Part shown: in pieces, positions 44,177 to 52,887 of the stretch
Numbering within the stretch: the stretch's first letter is position 1
Layout of the letters: the number at the start of each line of letters is the position of its first letter
Assembly: GCA_002424815.1 (NCBI GenBank)
Contig: DILB01000002.1
Span: 62,001 to 126,000 of the forward strand
Source of the DNA: Caryophanales bacterium UBA5603
Lineage (GTDB): Bacteria > Bacillota_I > Bacilli_A > Izemoplasmatales > Hujiaoplasmataceae
DNA: 64,000 bases
Direction of reading: 5' to 3'
Position numbers and translations under genes: made by a program
Notes under the pieces: generated by a model
Database searches by the model: none
Seen by the model: only the letters and a program-made list of their open reading frames with translations
What the model was told of the DNA's origin: nothing

Positions 44177-45076
44177 TTAGGTAATTTGTGTCGGTTTCCA
44201 CCATGTCTCTGAAGAATACGGTATAAAACCTATTGAATAATAAAAAGTCTGATTTGATCCTACAAGTGCAAATTCTGCACCCGATAAATAGCAACGTCTT
44301 GAAGCTTCAAGAACAGCGGCCTTTCCTAAACCCATTTTTCGATATTGTGGATCAGTTGCTACAGGTTCAACCAGAGCATATTTCGAATTAGGACGATGCC
44401 ATATGCCACTATATGAGACAAACTCACCAGACGGAGCTTTGATGGCAATATTTAAATCAAGAATGACATCAGGGCCTGAAAGGCTTATTCTTCGACTTTC
44501 GATTGCATCATCATCCGTCGGTTCAGGACCTTCGTGATTGAATCCTCTCCATAAAACCCGATTGTATTTTTTTAAGTCATATTCATCAGAAAGACTCACA
44601 ATTGAAAAACCCAATGGAAGGTTATATTCTGGCGATTTACCGATATCCAAAATTGCAACATGTTCTTTTTCATCGGTTGGGAGCAAGTTTTTTATGACGG
44701 CCAAATGCTGCATCTCGAAGTCGTTATCAGGGATTAATATACGTACTGAATTAATGCTTCGAAGATTTGATAGAGAATAATCAAGAATAGCACTTTTTAG
44801 GTATGAATATCTTGGATCAATACAATAATATACATCACCTAAATGACTTTCATAAGTTGCTAGAGCAACAATTGAATCATCATCTTTCCATAATCCAATT
44901 TTGTTTAAATGTTCTGTTTGTAAGTAGGGTAATGAAAACATCCATTCCCATCGGCCCCAAACAAAATTCGGTGTTGATAAATTGTCGGTGTTAATTCGGA
45001 TTAGAAAATCACGAACCTCTTTAAATGTTTCAGTGAAACCAGGTACAGAGGGATAATTTTTGAATATTATTGCCAT
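44177..45076 (-). CDS. GNAT acetyltransferase
   Basis: 299 aa from the ATG at 45076 with GAGGTGATTTAT upstream; a GTG three codons earlier falls in that ribosome site. The C-terminal GNAT domain has V-A-T-D-P-Q-Y-R-K-M-G-L-G-K-A (about residues 235-250). The first 130 residues look like a degenerate second domain. Substrate unknown. It is the downstream neighbour of the P-II-like genes, about 48 nt away, and may be co-transcribed with them. Confidence 0.8.
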   Translation of the reverse strand: MAIIFKNYPSVPGFTETFKEVRDFLIRINTDNLSTPNFVWGRWEWMFSLPYLQTEHLNKIGLWKDDDSIVALATYESHLGDVYYCIDPRYSYLKSAILDYSLSNLRSINSVRILIPDNDFEMQHLAVIKNLLPTDEKEHVAILDIGKSPEYNLPLGFSIVSLSDEYDLKKYNRVLWRGFNHEGPEPTDDDAIESRRISLSGPDVILDLNIAIKAPSGEFVSYSGIWHRPNSKYALVEPVATDPQYRKMGLGKAAVLEASRRCYLSGAEFALVGSNQTFYYSIGFIPYSSETWWKPTQIT

Positions 45077-45123
45077 ATAAATCACCTCATTTTAATATAA
45101 ACGTTATTATTAAACTAATTAGA

Positions 45124-45462
45124 TTATTTGTTCTCTATAAACGGAATAGGATCAAACGAAAAACCAATTGAGTCTTCAACTTTCATTGAGAAACATAACC
45201 CTTTTGCCTCAGTCGTAACCCCATATTTTGATGTCATTGCCTTCATTAATGCTGCTTTTTGGTCCGCAAGACAGACAATCATTAATACATCTTTTTCAGG
45301 ATGAATCATGATACCGAAAAACTTTTCTTTTTCATTGGATATTGAACTTCTTCCATGAATGATAGTACCACCTCTTGCCCCAGCTTTTCTTGCTTCAGTC
45401 ATTGCATCATAAGCATAACCATGATTACAGATAAAAAAGATTACATCAATATTGTTTTCCAT
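45124..45462 (-). CDS. P-II-like regulator, DUF1538-associated
   Basis: 112 aa from the ATG at 45462, which has GGAGGACAATTAAG upstream; the longer frame would run deep into the previous gene. The sequence A-G-A-R-G-G-T-I-I-H-G-R at about residues 26-37, with the C-terminal strand arrangement, matches the P-II-like proteins that accompany DUF1538. It lacks the GlnB tyrosine T-loop motif, so it is not a classical nitrogen sensor. It is probably a nucleotide- or ion-sensing trimer that controls the membrane protein encoded at 45.8-47.3 kb (inference). Confidence 0.78.
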   Translation of the reverse strand: MENNIDVIFFICNHGYAYDAMTEARKAGARGGTIIHGRSSISNEKEKFFGIMIHPEKDVLMIVCLADQKAALMKAMTSKYGVTTEAKGLCFSMKVEDSIGFSFDPIPFIENK

Positions 45463-45463
45463 C

Positions 45464-45793
45464 TTAATTGTCCTCCGAATTTTTGTGATAAAGAAAGTTA
45501 TAACCGAGTTTAGATATTGAGTCGACTGAAATTGTAAATGCCACACCGCGTCCCGAATGAAGGAAATCAAGTTTTTCCTTTAAATCTGAGAAAATGGGCT
45601 CAATATCATTATCATCAACCAAAGAAAGAATGACATCACGATCAGTCTCTCCTAAACAAAAATAATCTAAAATTTCTGATGTTGCCGTTCCTAAACCGGG
45701 TATGACAGTTTGAAATTGAATGATACCGCCACCTGTAATTGACGCAACAGCTTGTGAATCGTGTTTTGGAACAATAGATATCAAAATTTTCAT
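45464..45793 (-). CDS. P-II-like protein, second partner of DUF1538
   Basis: 109 aa. It starts in a 4-base overlap with the DUF1538 gene and ends 1 nt before the next P-II-like start. T-G-G-G-I-I-Q-F near residues 20-27 and G-R-G-V-A-F-T-I give a ferredoxin-like pattern seen in the divergent P-II partner of DUF1538 proteins. It is not obviously a duplicate of the downstream protein, since they share only the fold pattern. A heteromeric regulator is possible. Confidence 0.65.
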   Translation of the reverse strand: MKILISIVPKHDSQAVASITGGGIIQFQTVIPGLGTATSEILDYFCLGETDRDVILSLVDDNDIEPIFSDLKEKLDFLHSGRGVAFTISVDSISKLGYNFLYHKNSEDN

Positions 45794-47274
45794 GATTTTA
45801 CCTCTTTCAAATTGATTATGTCAGATTCGTCTTCTTGTTTGAAAGTACGTTTCATTCGAATGCGATAAATTAATCCTAAAATTTGAATGGTTATCAAAGG
45901 AGCAAGCGCAACAAACGCCACAAGTCCAAAGGCGTCCATTAAAACATTAGAACCTAAAGCATTGGCGGCACCTATTGCGAAAGGTACCAGAAAAGCTGAG
46001 GTCATAGCACCGGATACTGCGCCACCTGAATCAAAGGCTATGGATGAAAAAATCTTAGGAGTAATAAATGTCAATGATATAGCTAAGGTGTACCCAGGTA
46101 ACAAAATCCACCAAATACTTAAACCAGTTAATACACGAATACAAGCTAATCCAATGGCTATACTGACACCAATTGAAAGCGAAGCCATCATGAATTTTTT
46201 TGAGATTGCACCCGCAGACACCGTTTCCACTTGACGATTTAACGCGATAACGGAAGGCTCTGCAGCAACAATGGTAAATCCGAAAATCATCCCTAAGGGA
46301 ACCATTATCCAATTAACTTCCAATGAAGCGAAATAAACACCTATGCGATATCCCATATTTACAAGACCGGCATTTGCTCCGGTCAGAAAAAGAACCAGCC
46401 CGACATATGTGTATAAAAATGCAATGAATATTTTTATTACTCTTTTCTTATTCATCTTAAATGCAATCAGTTGAAATATTATAAAAAACAATAAAAAAGG
46501 AAGAATTGCAATGGCCATTTGAATCAGATTTTGAATGAAATAACCCAAAAAGTTTGTTTGAAAATCATTGACAGGACTAACTGGTTCGTAAAAAAACCCC
46601 AAAAAAAGAACTGCAATGATTGGTCCTATTGATGCAACTCCAATCAAACCAAAAGAGTCTTCATCTGAAAATTTGTCACCTCTAGTTCTAGCTATTCCAA
46701 ATCCAAGCGCCATGATAAAAGGAACGGCCATGGGACCCGTTGTTACGCCGCCAGAATCAAATGCAATAGGGATAAAACTTGGATTTACTATGGACAAGGC
46801 GATAGCAATCATAAATAAAATCGCATAAGCAATCATAAAAAGGGTGTTTAGACGAAATTGAGTTAATATTCTTAATAAAGCAACAATCACAAAAATGCCT
46901 ACACCAATAGAAACCGAAAGAATCAATATAGGTTCTTTGACAACAGATTTGAATTGATCGGCCAAAACCCAAAGTGCTGGTTCGGCTATGGTTATCATAA
47001 AACCGACTAAAAATGCAACAAGGATAAAAATTGTTAAATTTCGTCTTCTGATGATATATTCACCTATTGATTCAGCAATAGCGACCATAGAAAATAACGA
47101 TCCGATTGAAAAAAATGAGAGCCCTATAATAAGCAGTAAAGCCCCAAAAATAAAATTTAAGATGAAATGAGGTTCAATGCCGATTGATAGACCGACAATC
47201 AGGACAATTATCGATATAGGCAAAATAACTTTTGCGGATTCGAGTAATTTTCCAAGCAAGATTTTTTTGCCCAA
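45790..47274 (-). CDS. DUF1538 membrane protein (putative transporter)
   Basis: 494 aa with about 12 hydrophobic segments in two homologous halves. The same string F-D-S-G-G with flanking P-L/I-A segments occurs once in each half (I-P-I-A-F-D-S-G-G-V-T-T-G and I-A-F-D-S-G-G-A-V-S-G), as does A-E-P-A/S. Such inverted or tandem duplication is typical of transporters. The family has no assigned substrate. The gene has GGAGGAGATG upstream and its own promoter, and two P-II-like genes follow. Confidence 0.85.
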   Translation of the reverse strand: MGKKILLGKLLESAKVILPISIIVLIVGLSIGIEPHFILNFIFGALLLIIGLSFFSIGSLFSMVAIAESIGEYIIRRRNLTIFILVAFLVGFMITIAEPALWVLADQFKSVVKEPILILSVSIGVGIFVIVALLRILTQFRLNTLFMIAYAILFMIAIALSIVNPSFIPIAFDSGGVTTGPMAVPFIMALGFGIARTRGDKFSDEDSFGLIGVASIGPIIAVLFLGFFYEPVSPVNDFQTNFLGYFIQNLIQMAIAILPFLLFFIIFQLIAFKMNKKRVIKIFIAFLYTYVGLVLFLTGANAGLVNMGYRIGVYFASLEVNWIMVPLGMIFGFTIVAAEPSVIALNRQVETVSAGAISKKFMMASLSIGVSIAIGLACIRVLTGLSIWWILLPGYTLAISLTFITPKIFSSIAFDSGGAVSGAMTSAFLVPFAIGAANALGSNVLMDAFGLVAFVALAPLITIQILGLIYRIRMKRTFKQEDESDIINLKEVKS

Positions 47275-47306
47275 TCAACATCTCCTCCTTCAAATCTAAT
47301 ATGTTC

Positions 47307-47335
47307 AGTTTATCTTATTTTCTAACGAAATTCAA
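47307..47335 (-). promoter_or_regulatory. Promoter of the DUF1538/P-II operon
   Basis: On the minus strand TTGAAT, a 17-nt spacer and TAAACT (47312-47307), with a leader of about 25 nt. Confidence 0.6.
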
Positions 47336-47498
47336 TGATAAGATTAGATATTAGTTATAATGAAACAAAGATGAAAGCGATATTACATTATTTTTTTAAT
47401 TGCGTGTTGCTTATTTTTAAATAAGTTGATAATATCTTCTCAGTGAGATTAAAAGCATTGAAATCAATACAAAAATATTTTTATGGACGGTGTATTAT

Positions 47499-47936
47499 AT
47501 GATTAGACTCAGCGAATATTCTGATTCGCATTTCAACAATGTCAAAAATATCCAGATTCATGAATTTCAAAGAGATTTTGTTTGTACGCCCGAAGATTTG
47601 ATTAATCGACTTAATCAAGATCGAATAAACCACGCGATGTGTGTCATTCTTTTTGCCGAAAATCCTTGTGGAGTATTCTTAATGAAAGAATTAGCACCCA
47701 AAGAATATTTTTTATGGGAAATGATGATTGACAAACATTATCAAAACCGCGGAATAGGCAAAATGGCAATATCAGATTTGATAATTAAACTTAAGAATAC
47801 TCATGCAAAAAAAATTTCTACAACCATTAAAAAAAATAACAACACAGCATTAAATTTATTTCTTCGTTCGGGATTTAAAATTACTAATGAGATTGACGAC
47901 AATATTAACCTTGAAATGGAAATATATTACGATTAA
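47499..47936 (+). CDS. GNAT acetyltransferase, small
   Basis: 145 aa from the ATG at 47499, which has GGACGGTG upstream. Single GNAT domain with M-I-D-K-H-Y-Q-N-R-G-I-G-K-M-A as the acetyl-CoA loop, close in form to spermidine/diamine N-acetyltransferase-like proteins (W-E-M-M-I-D). Substrate unknown. It is convergent with the heliorhodopsin gene and shares its terminator. Confidence 0.85.
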   Translation: MIRLSEYSDSHFNNVKNIQIHEFQRDFVCTPEDLINRLNQDRINHAMCVILFAENPCGVFLMKELAPKEYFLWEMMIDKHYQNRGIGKMAISDLIIKLKNTHAKKISTTIKKNNNTALNLFLRSGFKITNEIDDNINLEMEIYYD

Positions 47937-47940
47937 ATTA

Positions 47941-47972
47941 AAAAGATCGATGCGGAGCATCGATCTTTTTTT
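47941..47972. terminator. Bidirectional terminator between GNAT and heliorhodopsin genes
   Basis: A perfect 13-bp stem (AAAAGATCGATGC / GCATCGATCTTTT) with a 3-nt loop and T runs on both strands. Confidence 0.92.
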
Positions 47973-47994
47973 ATATTTTATATAATATCTTTTT

Positions 47995-48786
47995 TTAAGG
48001 TTGCATTGCGCCAAAAAGTACTAGCCAAGCAAGGATTGATTTAGCAACTAAGCTTAATACAATGTAGGTACGTTCGCCATATAAGTAATCTTTCCATTTT
48101 CCAACTTTAAGATACTGTAGAATCATATTAATTGGGAAGGTGTTAAAAGCAACAAAATAAGTTCCAACAATTGCCCATACAAACCACGGTACCATGTCTA
48201 AATTTGGATTTCCGGTCATATATATAATGATTGCAATCCACGGAGCGATACCTGCTATCGAACCCCATACAAAAGGACCCCAGTTAAGATTCTTTTTGTC
48301 TTTTCCAACGTTAAGTTGTTCCATGACAAGTCCGAATAAATTCATCGAAGCATTCACAACGAATATTAATATCAAGGTTACAAGATCATGCATTCCAAAT
48401 AAAGTAGCAATGAGCACAATCATAATGGATGAACTAAGTGCATATTCAAACCAACGGAAGCGATTGATACCTTTTTCAAGATCAAGATTATAAATCTCAT
48501 TTGTTTTTTTTGGGATTGATATTAAAGCATGAGCTGCTGCAGAAAGTAATAAGAATAGAGCAACAAGAATTCCAAAGGGTAATTGAAATAATACTTTGCT
48601 AGCAGTTTCAAGAGATTGAGTTACAGGGTTATATTGAATAAATAGTTGAGTAATTTCGGGTTGAAATTCAGCAATGTTTTGAATGACAGTTGTTGCCAAA
48701 AATAGCATCATAATACCTTGTATCAGATGCAATCCTCCCATAATCATATTAAATTTTCTTAGTTTTAGTATTTTTGTGTTTTCCAT
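47995..48786 (-). CDS. Heliorhodopsin
   Basis: 263 aa from the second ATG (48786), which sits 7 nt after AAAGGAG; the ATG at 48792 is only 1 nt away. Seven hydrophobic segments are seen. Family hallmarks are R-W-F-E-Y-A-L-S-S-S in helix 3 (counter-ion Glu114), W-G-P-F-V-W-G-S ... P-W, Q-Y-L-K-V-G-K-W-K-D-Y, and helix 7 L-S-L-V-A-K-S-I-L-A-W with the retinal-binding Lys249. The buried histidines of helices 1 and 2 are His20 and His86. It should be a retinal photoreceptor with the N-terminus inside. Family members show no ion pumping and a slow photocycle. It diverges from a photolyase gene, and no retinal-synthesis gene is in the window. Confidence 0.95.
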   Translation of the reverse strand: MENTKILKLRKFNMIMGGLHLIQGIMMLFLATTVIQNIAEFQPEITQLFIQYNPVTQSLETASKVLFQLPFGILVALFLLLSAAAHALISIPKKTNEIYNLDLEKGINRFRWFEYALSSSIMIVLIATLFGMHDLVTLILIFVVNASMNLFGLVMEQLNVGKDKKNLNWGPFVWGSIAGIAPWIAIIIYMTGNPNLDMVPWFVWAIVGTYFVAFNTFPINMILQYLKVGKWKDYLYGERTYIVLSLVAKSILAWLVLFGAMQP

Positions 48787-48831
48787 AGACATTCTCCTTT
48801 TAATTTTTGATAGATGTATTTTCTTAAATTC

Positions 48832-48859
48832 ATTTTATCATATAATAGAAATGTAACAA
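48832..48859 (-). promoter_or_regulatory. Promoter of the heliorhodopsin gene
   Basis: On the minus strand TTGTTA, a 16-nt spacer and an extended -10 TGATAAAAT (TAAAAT at 48837-48832), with a leader of about 40 nt. Confidence 0.6.
48841..48846 (+). promoter_or_regulatory. -10 box for the photolyase gene
   Basis: TATAAT with a weak -35 (TTTTCT at 48819-48824). It overlaps the heliorhodopsin promoter on the other strand and leaves a leader of about 50 nt that keeps the AAAGGAG site. Confidence 0.45.
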
Positions 48860-48864
48860 GTGGA

Positions 48865-48893
48865 TTGCTCACTTTTGCTCAAGCCTTTATAAA
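48865..48893 (+). promoter_or_regulatory. Direct repeat with second promoter-like element before photolyase
   Basis: TTGCTCA occurs at 48865-48871 and 48875-48881, exactly one helical turn apart. The first copy is also a -35 (TTGCTC) 17 nt from TATAAA (48888-48893). Transcription from it would start within or after the ribosome site, so the repeat may instead be a regulator site. Confidence 0.45.
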
Positions 48894-48904
48894 AAGGAGT
48901 CAAT

Positions 48905-50293
48905 ATGAATGCAAATCGTATTACTAGATTAAAACAAGGATCTGAAAATCCTAATAAAAAGTATGTACTTTATTGGATGCAGCAATCCCAAAGAGTCTTT
49001 TATAATCACGCATTAAATCACGCAATTGAAATTGCGAATCAAATAAATTTGCCATTAAAAGTATTTTTCGGGCTCACACCCAACTATCCTGATGCAAACC
49101 AACGTCATTATCTATTTATGCTTGAAGGACTTCGAGAAACACGTAAATTATTGATAGAAAACGGGATAAATTTTATTTTCAAACTTGAATCTCCAGAAAA
49201 AGCAATCATTGAATATTTAGAAGATGCTGATACACTTGTCATGGATTATGGTTATTTGAAACACCAACGTATGTGGAGACATAAAGTTTGGGATTATGCA
49301 AATCGATATCTAAGCGATCTTTGTATTGATATAGTTGATTCGGATGTAATTGTTCCAGTGGATGTTGTTTCTAATAAGGCAGAATATGGGGCATATACAC
49401 TTCGTCCGAAATTACATAAACTTTATGGAGAATACCGTGATTATTTCGGATTAAAAAAACTTAAAATTACAATGCCTACTCAATATGAGAGCGATGACGA
49501 TTTATCAGATCCTATGGGTCTTATAAAAAGACTTGATATCGATAAAAGTGTGCTACCAAGTCGTATATATCATGGCGGATATTCTGAGGCAAAAAAACAT
49601 CTTGAATATTTTATTTCTGTAAATATCAATCAATATCCATCTAGTAATGATCCGGGATACGATCGAACGTCGAAACTTTCTCTATATCTTCATTTTGGTC
49701 AAATTTCTGTCTTAGAAATATTAGAACACATTATAAATTTATTGCATTCTAATCAGATCACACAAGAAGCATATCTTGCATTTTTTGAACAATTGCTGGT
49801 ACGACGTGAGCTAGCTTATAATTATGTAACTTATCAGCAAGGGTATGATCGTTTTGAAACCATGACTGAATCATGGGCACTTCAAACGATGAGAGAGCAC
49901 GATAATGACCCAAGAATTTATAACTACTCAATCGAAGAGATTGAATTAGGAAAAACTCATGACCGATATTTTAACGCGGCTATGAAAGAGGTGGTCCATA
50001 CAGGATACATGCATAATTATATGAGAATGTATTGGGCTAAAAAAATTATTGAATGGACACCTTCATTTAAATCTGCATACAATCTTATTATAAAACTAAA
50101 CAATCGATACTTTATTGATGGTCGAGATGCTAATTCTTATGCAGGTGTAGCATGGTGTTTTGGTAAACATGATCGGGCTTGGACGGAGCGACCCATCTTT
50201 GGAAAACTTCGATACATGAATGACAAAGGATTAGAACGCAAATTTGAAATGAATAAATATATCGAGCGCATCGATAATATGACAAAAAATTAA
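48905..50293 (+). CDS. phr: Class II deoxyribodipyrimidine photolyase
   Basis: 462 aa. V-L-Y-W-M-Q-Q-S-Q-R at residues 20-29 is the class II start. The FAD-binding half has L-S-L-Y-L-H-F-G-Q-I-S, N-Y-V-T-Y, H-T-G-Y-M-H-N-Y-M-R-M-Y-W-A-K-K and the C-terminal H-D-R-A-W-T-E-R-P-I-F-G-K-L-R-Y-M-N. It splits UV-induced cyclobutane pyrimidine dimers with blue light and reduced FAD. AAAGGAG precedes the ATG. It is divergent from heliorhodopsin with a 118-nt gap between starts. Confidence 0.95.
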   Translation: MNANRITRLKQGSENPNKKYVLYWMQQSQRVFYNHALNHAIEIANQINLPLKVFFGLTPNYPDANQRHYLFMLEGLRETRKLLIENGINFIFKLESPEKAIIEYLEDADTLVMDYGYLKHQRMWRHKVWDYANRYLSDLCIDIVDSDVIVPVDVVSNKAEYGAYTLRPKLHKLYGEYRDYFGLKKLKITMPTQYESDDDLSDPMGLIKRLDIDKSVLPSRIYHGGYSEAKKHLEYFISVNINQYPSSNDPGYDRTSKLSLYLHFGQISVLEILEHIINLLHSNQITQEAYLAFFEQLLVRRELAYNYVTYQQGYDRFETMTESWALQTMREHDNDPRIYNYSIEEIELGKTHDRYFNAAMKEVVHTGYMHNYMRMYWAKKIIEWTPSFKSAYNLIIKLNNRYFIDGRDANSYAGVAWCFGKHDRAWTERPIFGKLRYMNDKGLERKFEMNKYIERIDNMTKN

Positions 50294-50402
50294 CAATTTT
50301 TATGCTACTCTCATCAAATATTTATTGAATTATTAATTTTCTTTCTTTTCTAAAAAATCTTTAAAGGTATATAACAGAAGATATAATTATTTACTTATAA
50401 AG

Positions 50403-50427
50403 ACAGATTGTACTAAATCTGTTTTTT
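50403..50427 (+). terminator. Terminator downstream of photolyase
   Basis: ACAGATT / AATCTGT stem with a 6-nt loop and six T, about 110 nt after the photolyase stop. The stretch between is AT-rich with no gene. Confidence 0.75.
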
Positions 50428-50467
50428 ATTATTAGTTTTTCGTGGAAACGATGACAAATTATCGACA

Positions 50468-50496
50468 TTGTGGTAGCATTATTTTGAAATTATAAT
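50468..50496 (+). promoter_or_regulatory. Promoter of the YfcC-type carrier gene
   Basis: TTGTGG (50468-50473), a 17-nt spacer and TATAAT (50491-50496). The short leader contains CCTC-TAGCG-GAGG, a small hairpin that would mask the ribosome site. Confidence 0.65.
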
Positions 50497-50522
50497 ATAG
50501 GCACCTCTAGCGGAGGAATATC

Positions 50523-51959
50523 ATGAATAATGAAGCAAAACTCATTAATATTTCAAAAAAGAGTTTCTTTAGTGTTGTCATTATCTTATTTATATTAATT
50601 ATTGTAGCGGGAATTTTGACATTTATTATTCCTTCAGGGGAGTATTTGCGTGATATTGAAGGAAGAATTCTCCCAGATACATTTGTTTTTCTTTCTGAAT
50701 CTGAAGGATATCCAGTTTGGCGATGGTTATTAGCCCCATTCGAAGTCATTGCTTCAAGCGATGGAATAGCAATCATTATGATTTCGCTTTTTCTTGTTAT
50801 TTTAGGTGGAACTTTCACTTTAATGGACAAGACCGGAGGAATCAAAGTTATATTAAAAAGATTGATTGCTAAATATAGAGATCGCAAATATACACTTTTA
50901 AGAGTTGTAATATTAGCCTTCATGTTATTTGGTTCGTTTTTTGGAATTTTTGAAGAATCAGTTGCATTAATGCCGATTATGATTTTATTGTCTCTTTCTT
51001 TAGGATGGGATACTCTTGTAGGTATCGGGATGGCATTGTTGGCTGCTGGTTTTGGGTTTGCTAGTGGGATAACCAATCCTTTTTCTGTGGGCATTGCTTC
51101 GGAGATTGCTGGAATAAATATTCTATCTGGGGTATGGTATCGAGTCATTGTTTTTATTTTAATGTATCTTTTGTTATCAACATTTTTAGTTAAATATGCT
51201 AAGTCGATTGAGATAAATCCCAAGAAAAGTCCTACCTACGAAGAGGATCAAAAAAAAGTTCGTGATTTTGATTTGGGAGGAACAATAATTTACGAAAATG
51301 AAAATACCATTTTTCGGGCATATGTAACGATGTTCTTGGTTTTATTGGTGTTTATTGTAGGCATTAGTGTTCTTGAAATTGCCTTCGATATTTCATTGCC
51401 AACCATTCCTTTTATGGCTTTGACCTTCCTTGTTGGAGGTATTATTGCAGGATATGTTGTAACAAAAGATTTAAAAAAAACTATGATAAAATTTGCTTCA
51501 GGAATGGGGTCTGTTGCACCTGCTGTTTTATTGATTATGATGGCTGCAAGTGTTAAATTCATAATTGTTCAAGGTAATATCATGGACACAATACTTTACT
51601 ATCTATCAAATATTTTATCAAATCAATCGCCAATTATGGGAATTCTATTAATTTATGCTATGGTTTTAATTATTCAATTTTTCATTGGTTCCGCATCAGC
51701 AAAAGCACTTTTGTTAATGCCTCTTTTAGTTCCACTGGTTGCTTTGGTAGGCTACTCTAAAGAACTCGCCATTCTTGCTTTCATCTTCGGAGATGGCTAC
51801 ACTAACGTCATATTTCCAACCAATGCGGTATTATTGATTGGCCTGTCTATGGCGCAAGTATCCTATAGCAAATGGTTCAAATGGACGATTTTATTGCAAA
51901 TTATGACATTGATATTAACGGTCTTTCTTTTAATTGTGGCGTATTTAATTGGATATTGA
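50523..51959 (+). CDS. YfcC/DcuC-family carrier
   Basis: 478 aa with about 12 hydrophobic segments. I-I-P-S-G-E-Y near residue 37, M-D-K-T-G-G-I in the first third, G-F-A-S-G-I-T-N-P-F-S-V-G-I-A in the centre and F-G-D-G-Y-T-N-V-I-F-P-T-N-A at the end are family motifs (PF03606). Members move C4-dicarboxylates or amino acids and small peptides; the substrate is not assigned. GCGGAGGAATATC precedes the ATG. Its last bases overlap the upstream part of the next frame. Confidence 0.87.
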   Translation: MNNEAKLINISKKSFFSVVIILFILIIVAGILTFIIPSGEYLRDIEGRILPDTFVFLSESEGYPVWRWLLAPFEVIASSDGIAIIMISLFLVILGGTFTLMDKTGGIKVILKRLIAKYRDRKYTLLRVVILAFMLFGSFFGIFEESVALMPIMILLSLSLGWDTLVGIGMALLAAGFGFASGITNPFSVGIASEIAGINILSGVWYRVIVFILMYLLLSTFLVKYAKSIEINPKKSPTYEEDQKKVRDFDLGGTIIYENENTIFRAYVTMFLVLLVFIVGISVLEIAFDISLPTIPFMALTFLVGGIIAGYVVTKDLKKTMIKFASGMGSVAPAVLLIMMAASVKFIIVQGNIMDTILYYLSNILSNQSPIMGILLIYAMVLIIQFFIGSASAKALLLMPLLVPLVALVGYSKELAILAFIFGDGYTNVIFPTNAVLLIGLSMAQVSYSKWFKWTILLQIMTLILTVFLLIVAYLIGY

Positions 51960-51972
51960 TGGGAGAAATATA

Positions 51973-52770
51973 ATGTTTTATTCAGCAAAGAAAGAAGATT
52001 TGCCTAGATTATTGATTTTTTTAAAAAGAGATCCGGAGATCAACTTGTTTATTATCGCAGATTTGGAATTTTATGGACTGGACAATGAATTTATTAAAGT
52101 TTGGTATCAAGATCCCATCAGCTATAATACGGTTATTCTCAAATATCATAATCATATGGTTTTATATAGTGTTTCAAACAATTATTCCATACCAGATTTA
52201 ATTAGAATTATCTCTGAGACAAAGGTTGACTTTTTCAGTTGTTCAATCAGATGTTTCAAATATATTGAAAGCCAAATATCTTGTGATTTTGATATAAGAA
52301 TACAGACCTATGCAAAACTGAATGTTTTAGTGAAGCCGAAATTTGAATTAATAGAAACAAAAATAGCATCACCTGAGGATGGGAGAAAAATTGCTGAATC
52401 GCTGTTCAAAATAAAAGAATTTAATGACTTTATCACCATTACGTTGGATGAAAAAGCAATTCAGAATGAAAAGAAAATTCGCGAAGGATTTGCAATCCAT
52501 TTTGTGATAAAAGAGGATGACGTCATCCTTGCCAATGCTAATACATCAGCTATATGTAGTGTATCAGCGATGATTGGAGGCGTATTTACCCTTCCAAACG
52601 CACGTAAAAAGGGTTTAGCTACAAGCGTTGTTTATTCTCTTTGCGAATATTTACTAAAACAAAATATCACACCGCTACTCTTTTTTGAAAATCCGTTGGC
52701 AGCTACAATTTATCATCGTTTAGGATTCGAAGACTTCGATTCATGGGTTATTTGCAGAAAAAAACAATAA
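51973..52770 (+). CDS. GNAT acetyltransferase
   Basis: 265 aa from the ATG at 51973 with GGGAGAAATATA upstream. The frame is open from a TTG at 51949 inside the carrier gene, which is unlikely. The C-terminal half holds the GNAT loop (G-V-F-T-L-P-N-A-R-K-K-G-L-A-T-S). The N-terminal half (L-F-I-I-A-D-L-E-F-Y-G-L) resembles the DUF4081-type partner domain. It is probably co-transcribed with the carrier. Substrate unknown. Confidence 0.82.
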   Translation: MFYSAKKEDLPRLLIFLKRDPEINLFIIADLEFYGLDNEFIKVWYQDPISYNTVILKYHNHMVLYSVSNNYSIPDLIRIISETKVDFFSCSIRCFKYIESQISCDFDIRIQTYAKLNVLVKPKFELIETKIASPEDGRKIAESLFKIKEFNDFITITLDEKAIQNEKKIREGFAIHFVIKEDDVILANANTSAICSVSAMIGGVFTLPNARKKGLATSVVYSLCEYLLKQNITPLLFFENPLAATIYHRLGFEDFDSWVICRKKQ

Positions 52771-52887
52771 TTAGGAATTTTCACTCTTTTCTTAACTAGA
52801 GTGTAGAATTAAATCATTTTTGTTATTATTTGTCTATCATAAATTTCAAAAATTTTGATCATCTCCCATTGATATGGAGGGGTTTTG

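Noticed and set aside
43791..44294. 167-codon minus-strand frame over fabZ and the GNAT tail
   Set aside because: It spans a terminator and two well-supported genes, with no family similarity.
47371..47384. cre-like word TGAAAGCGATATTA
   Set aside because: It breaks the palindromic core at two positions and lies far from either promoter.
50507..51223. 238-codon minus-strand frame opposite the YfcC-type carrier
   Set aside because: Long only because of the codon bias of the membrane protein on the other strand; no ribosome site.
52795..52830. CACTCT/AGAGTG hairpin after the GNAT gene
   Set aside because: 6-bp stem without a T run directly after it; not a convincing terminator.
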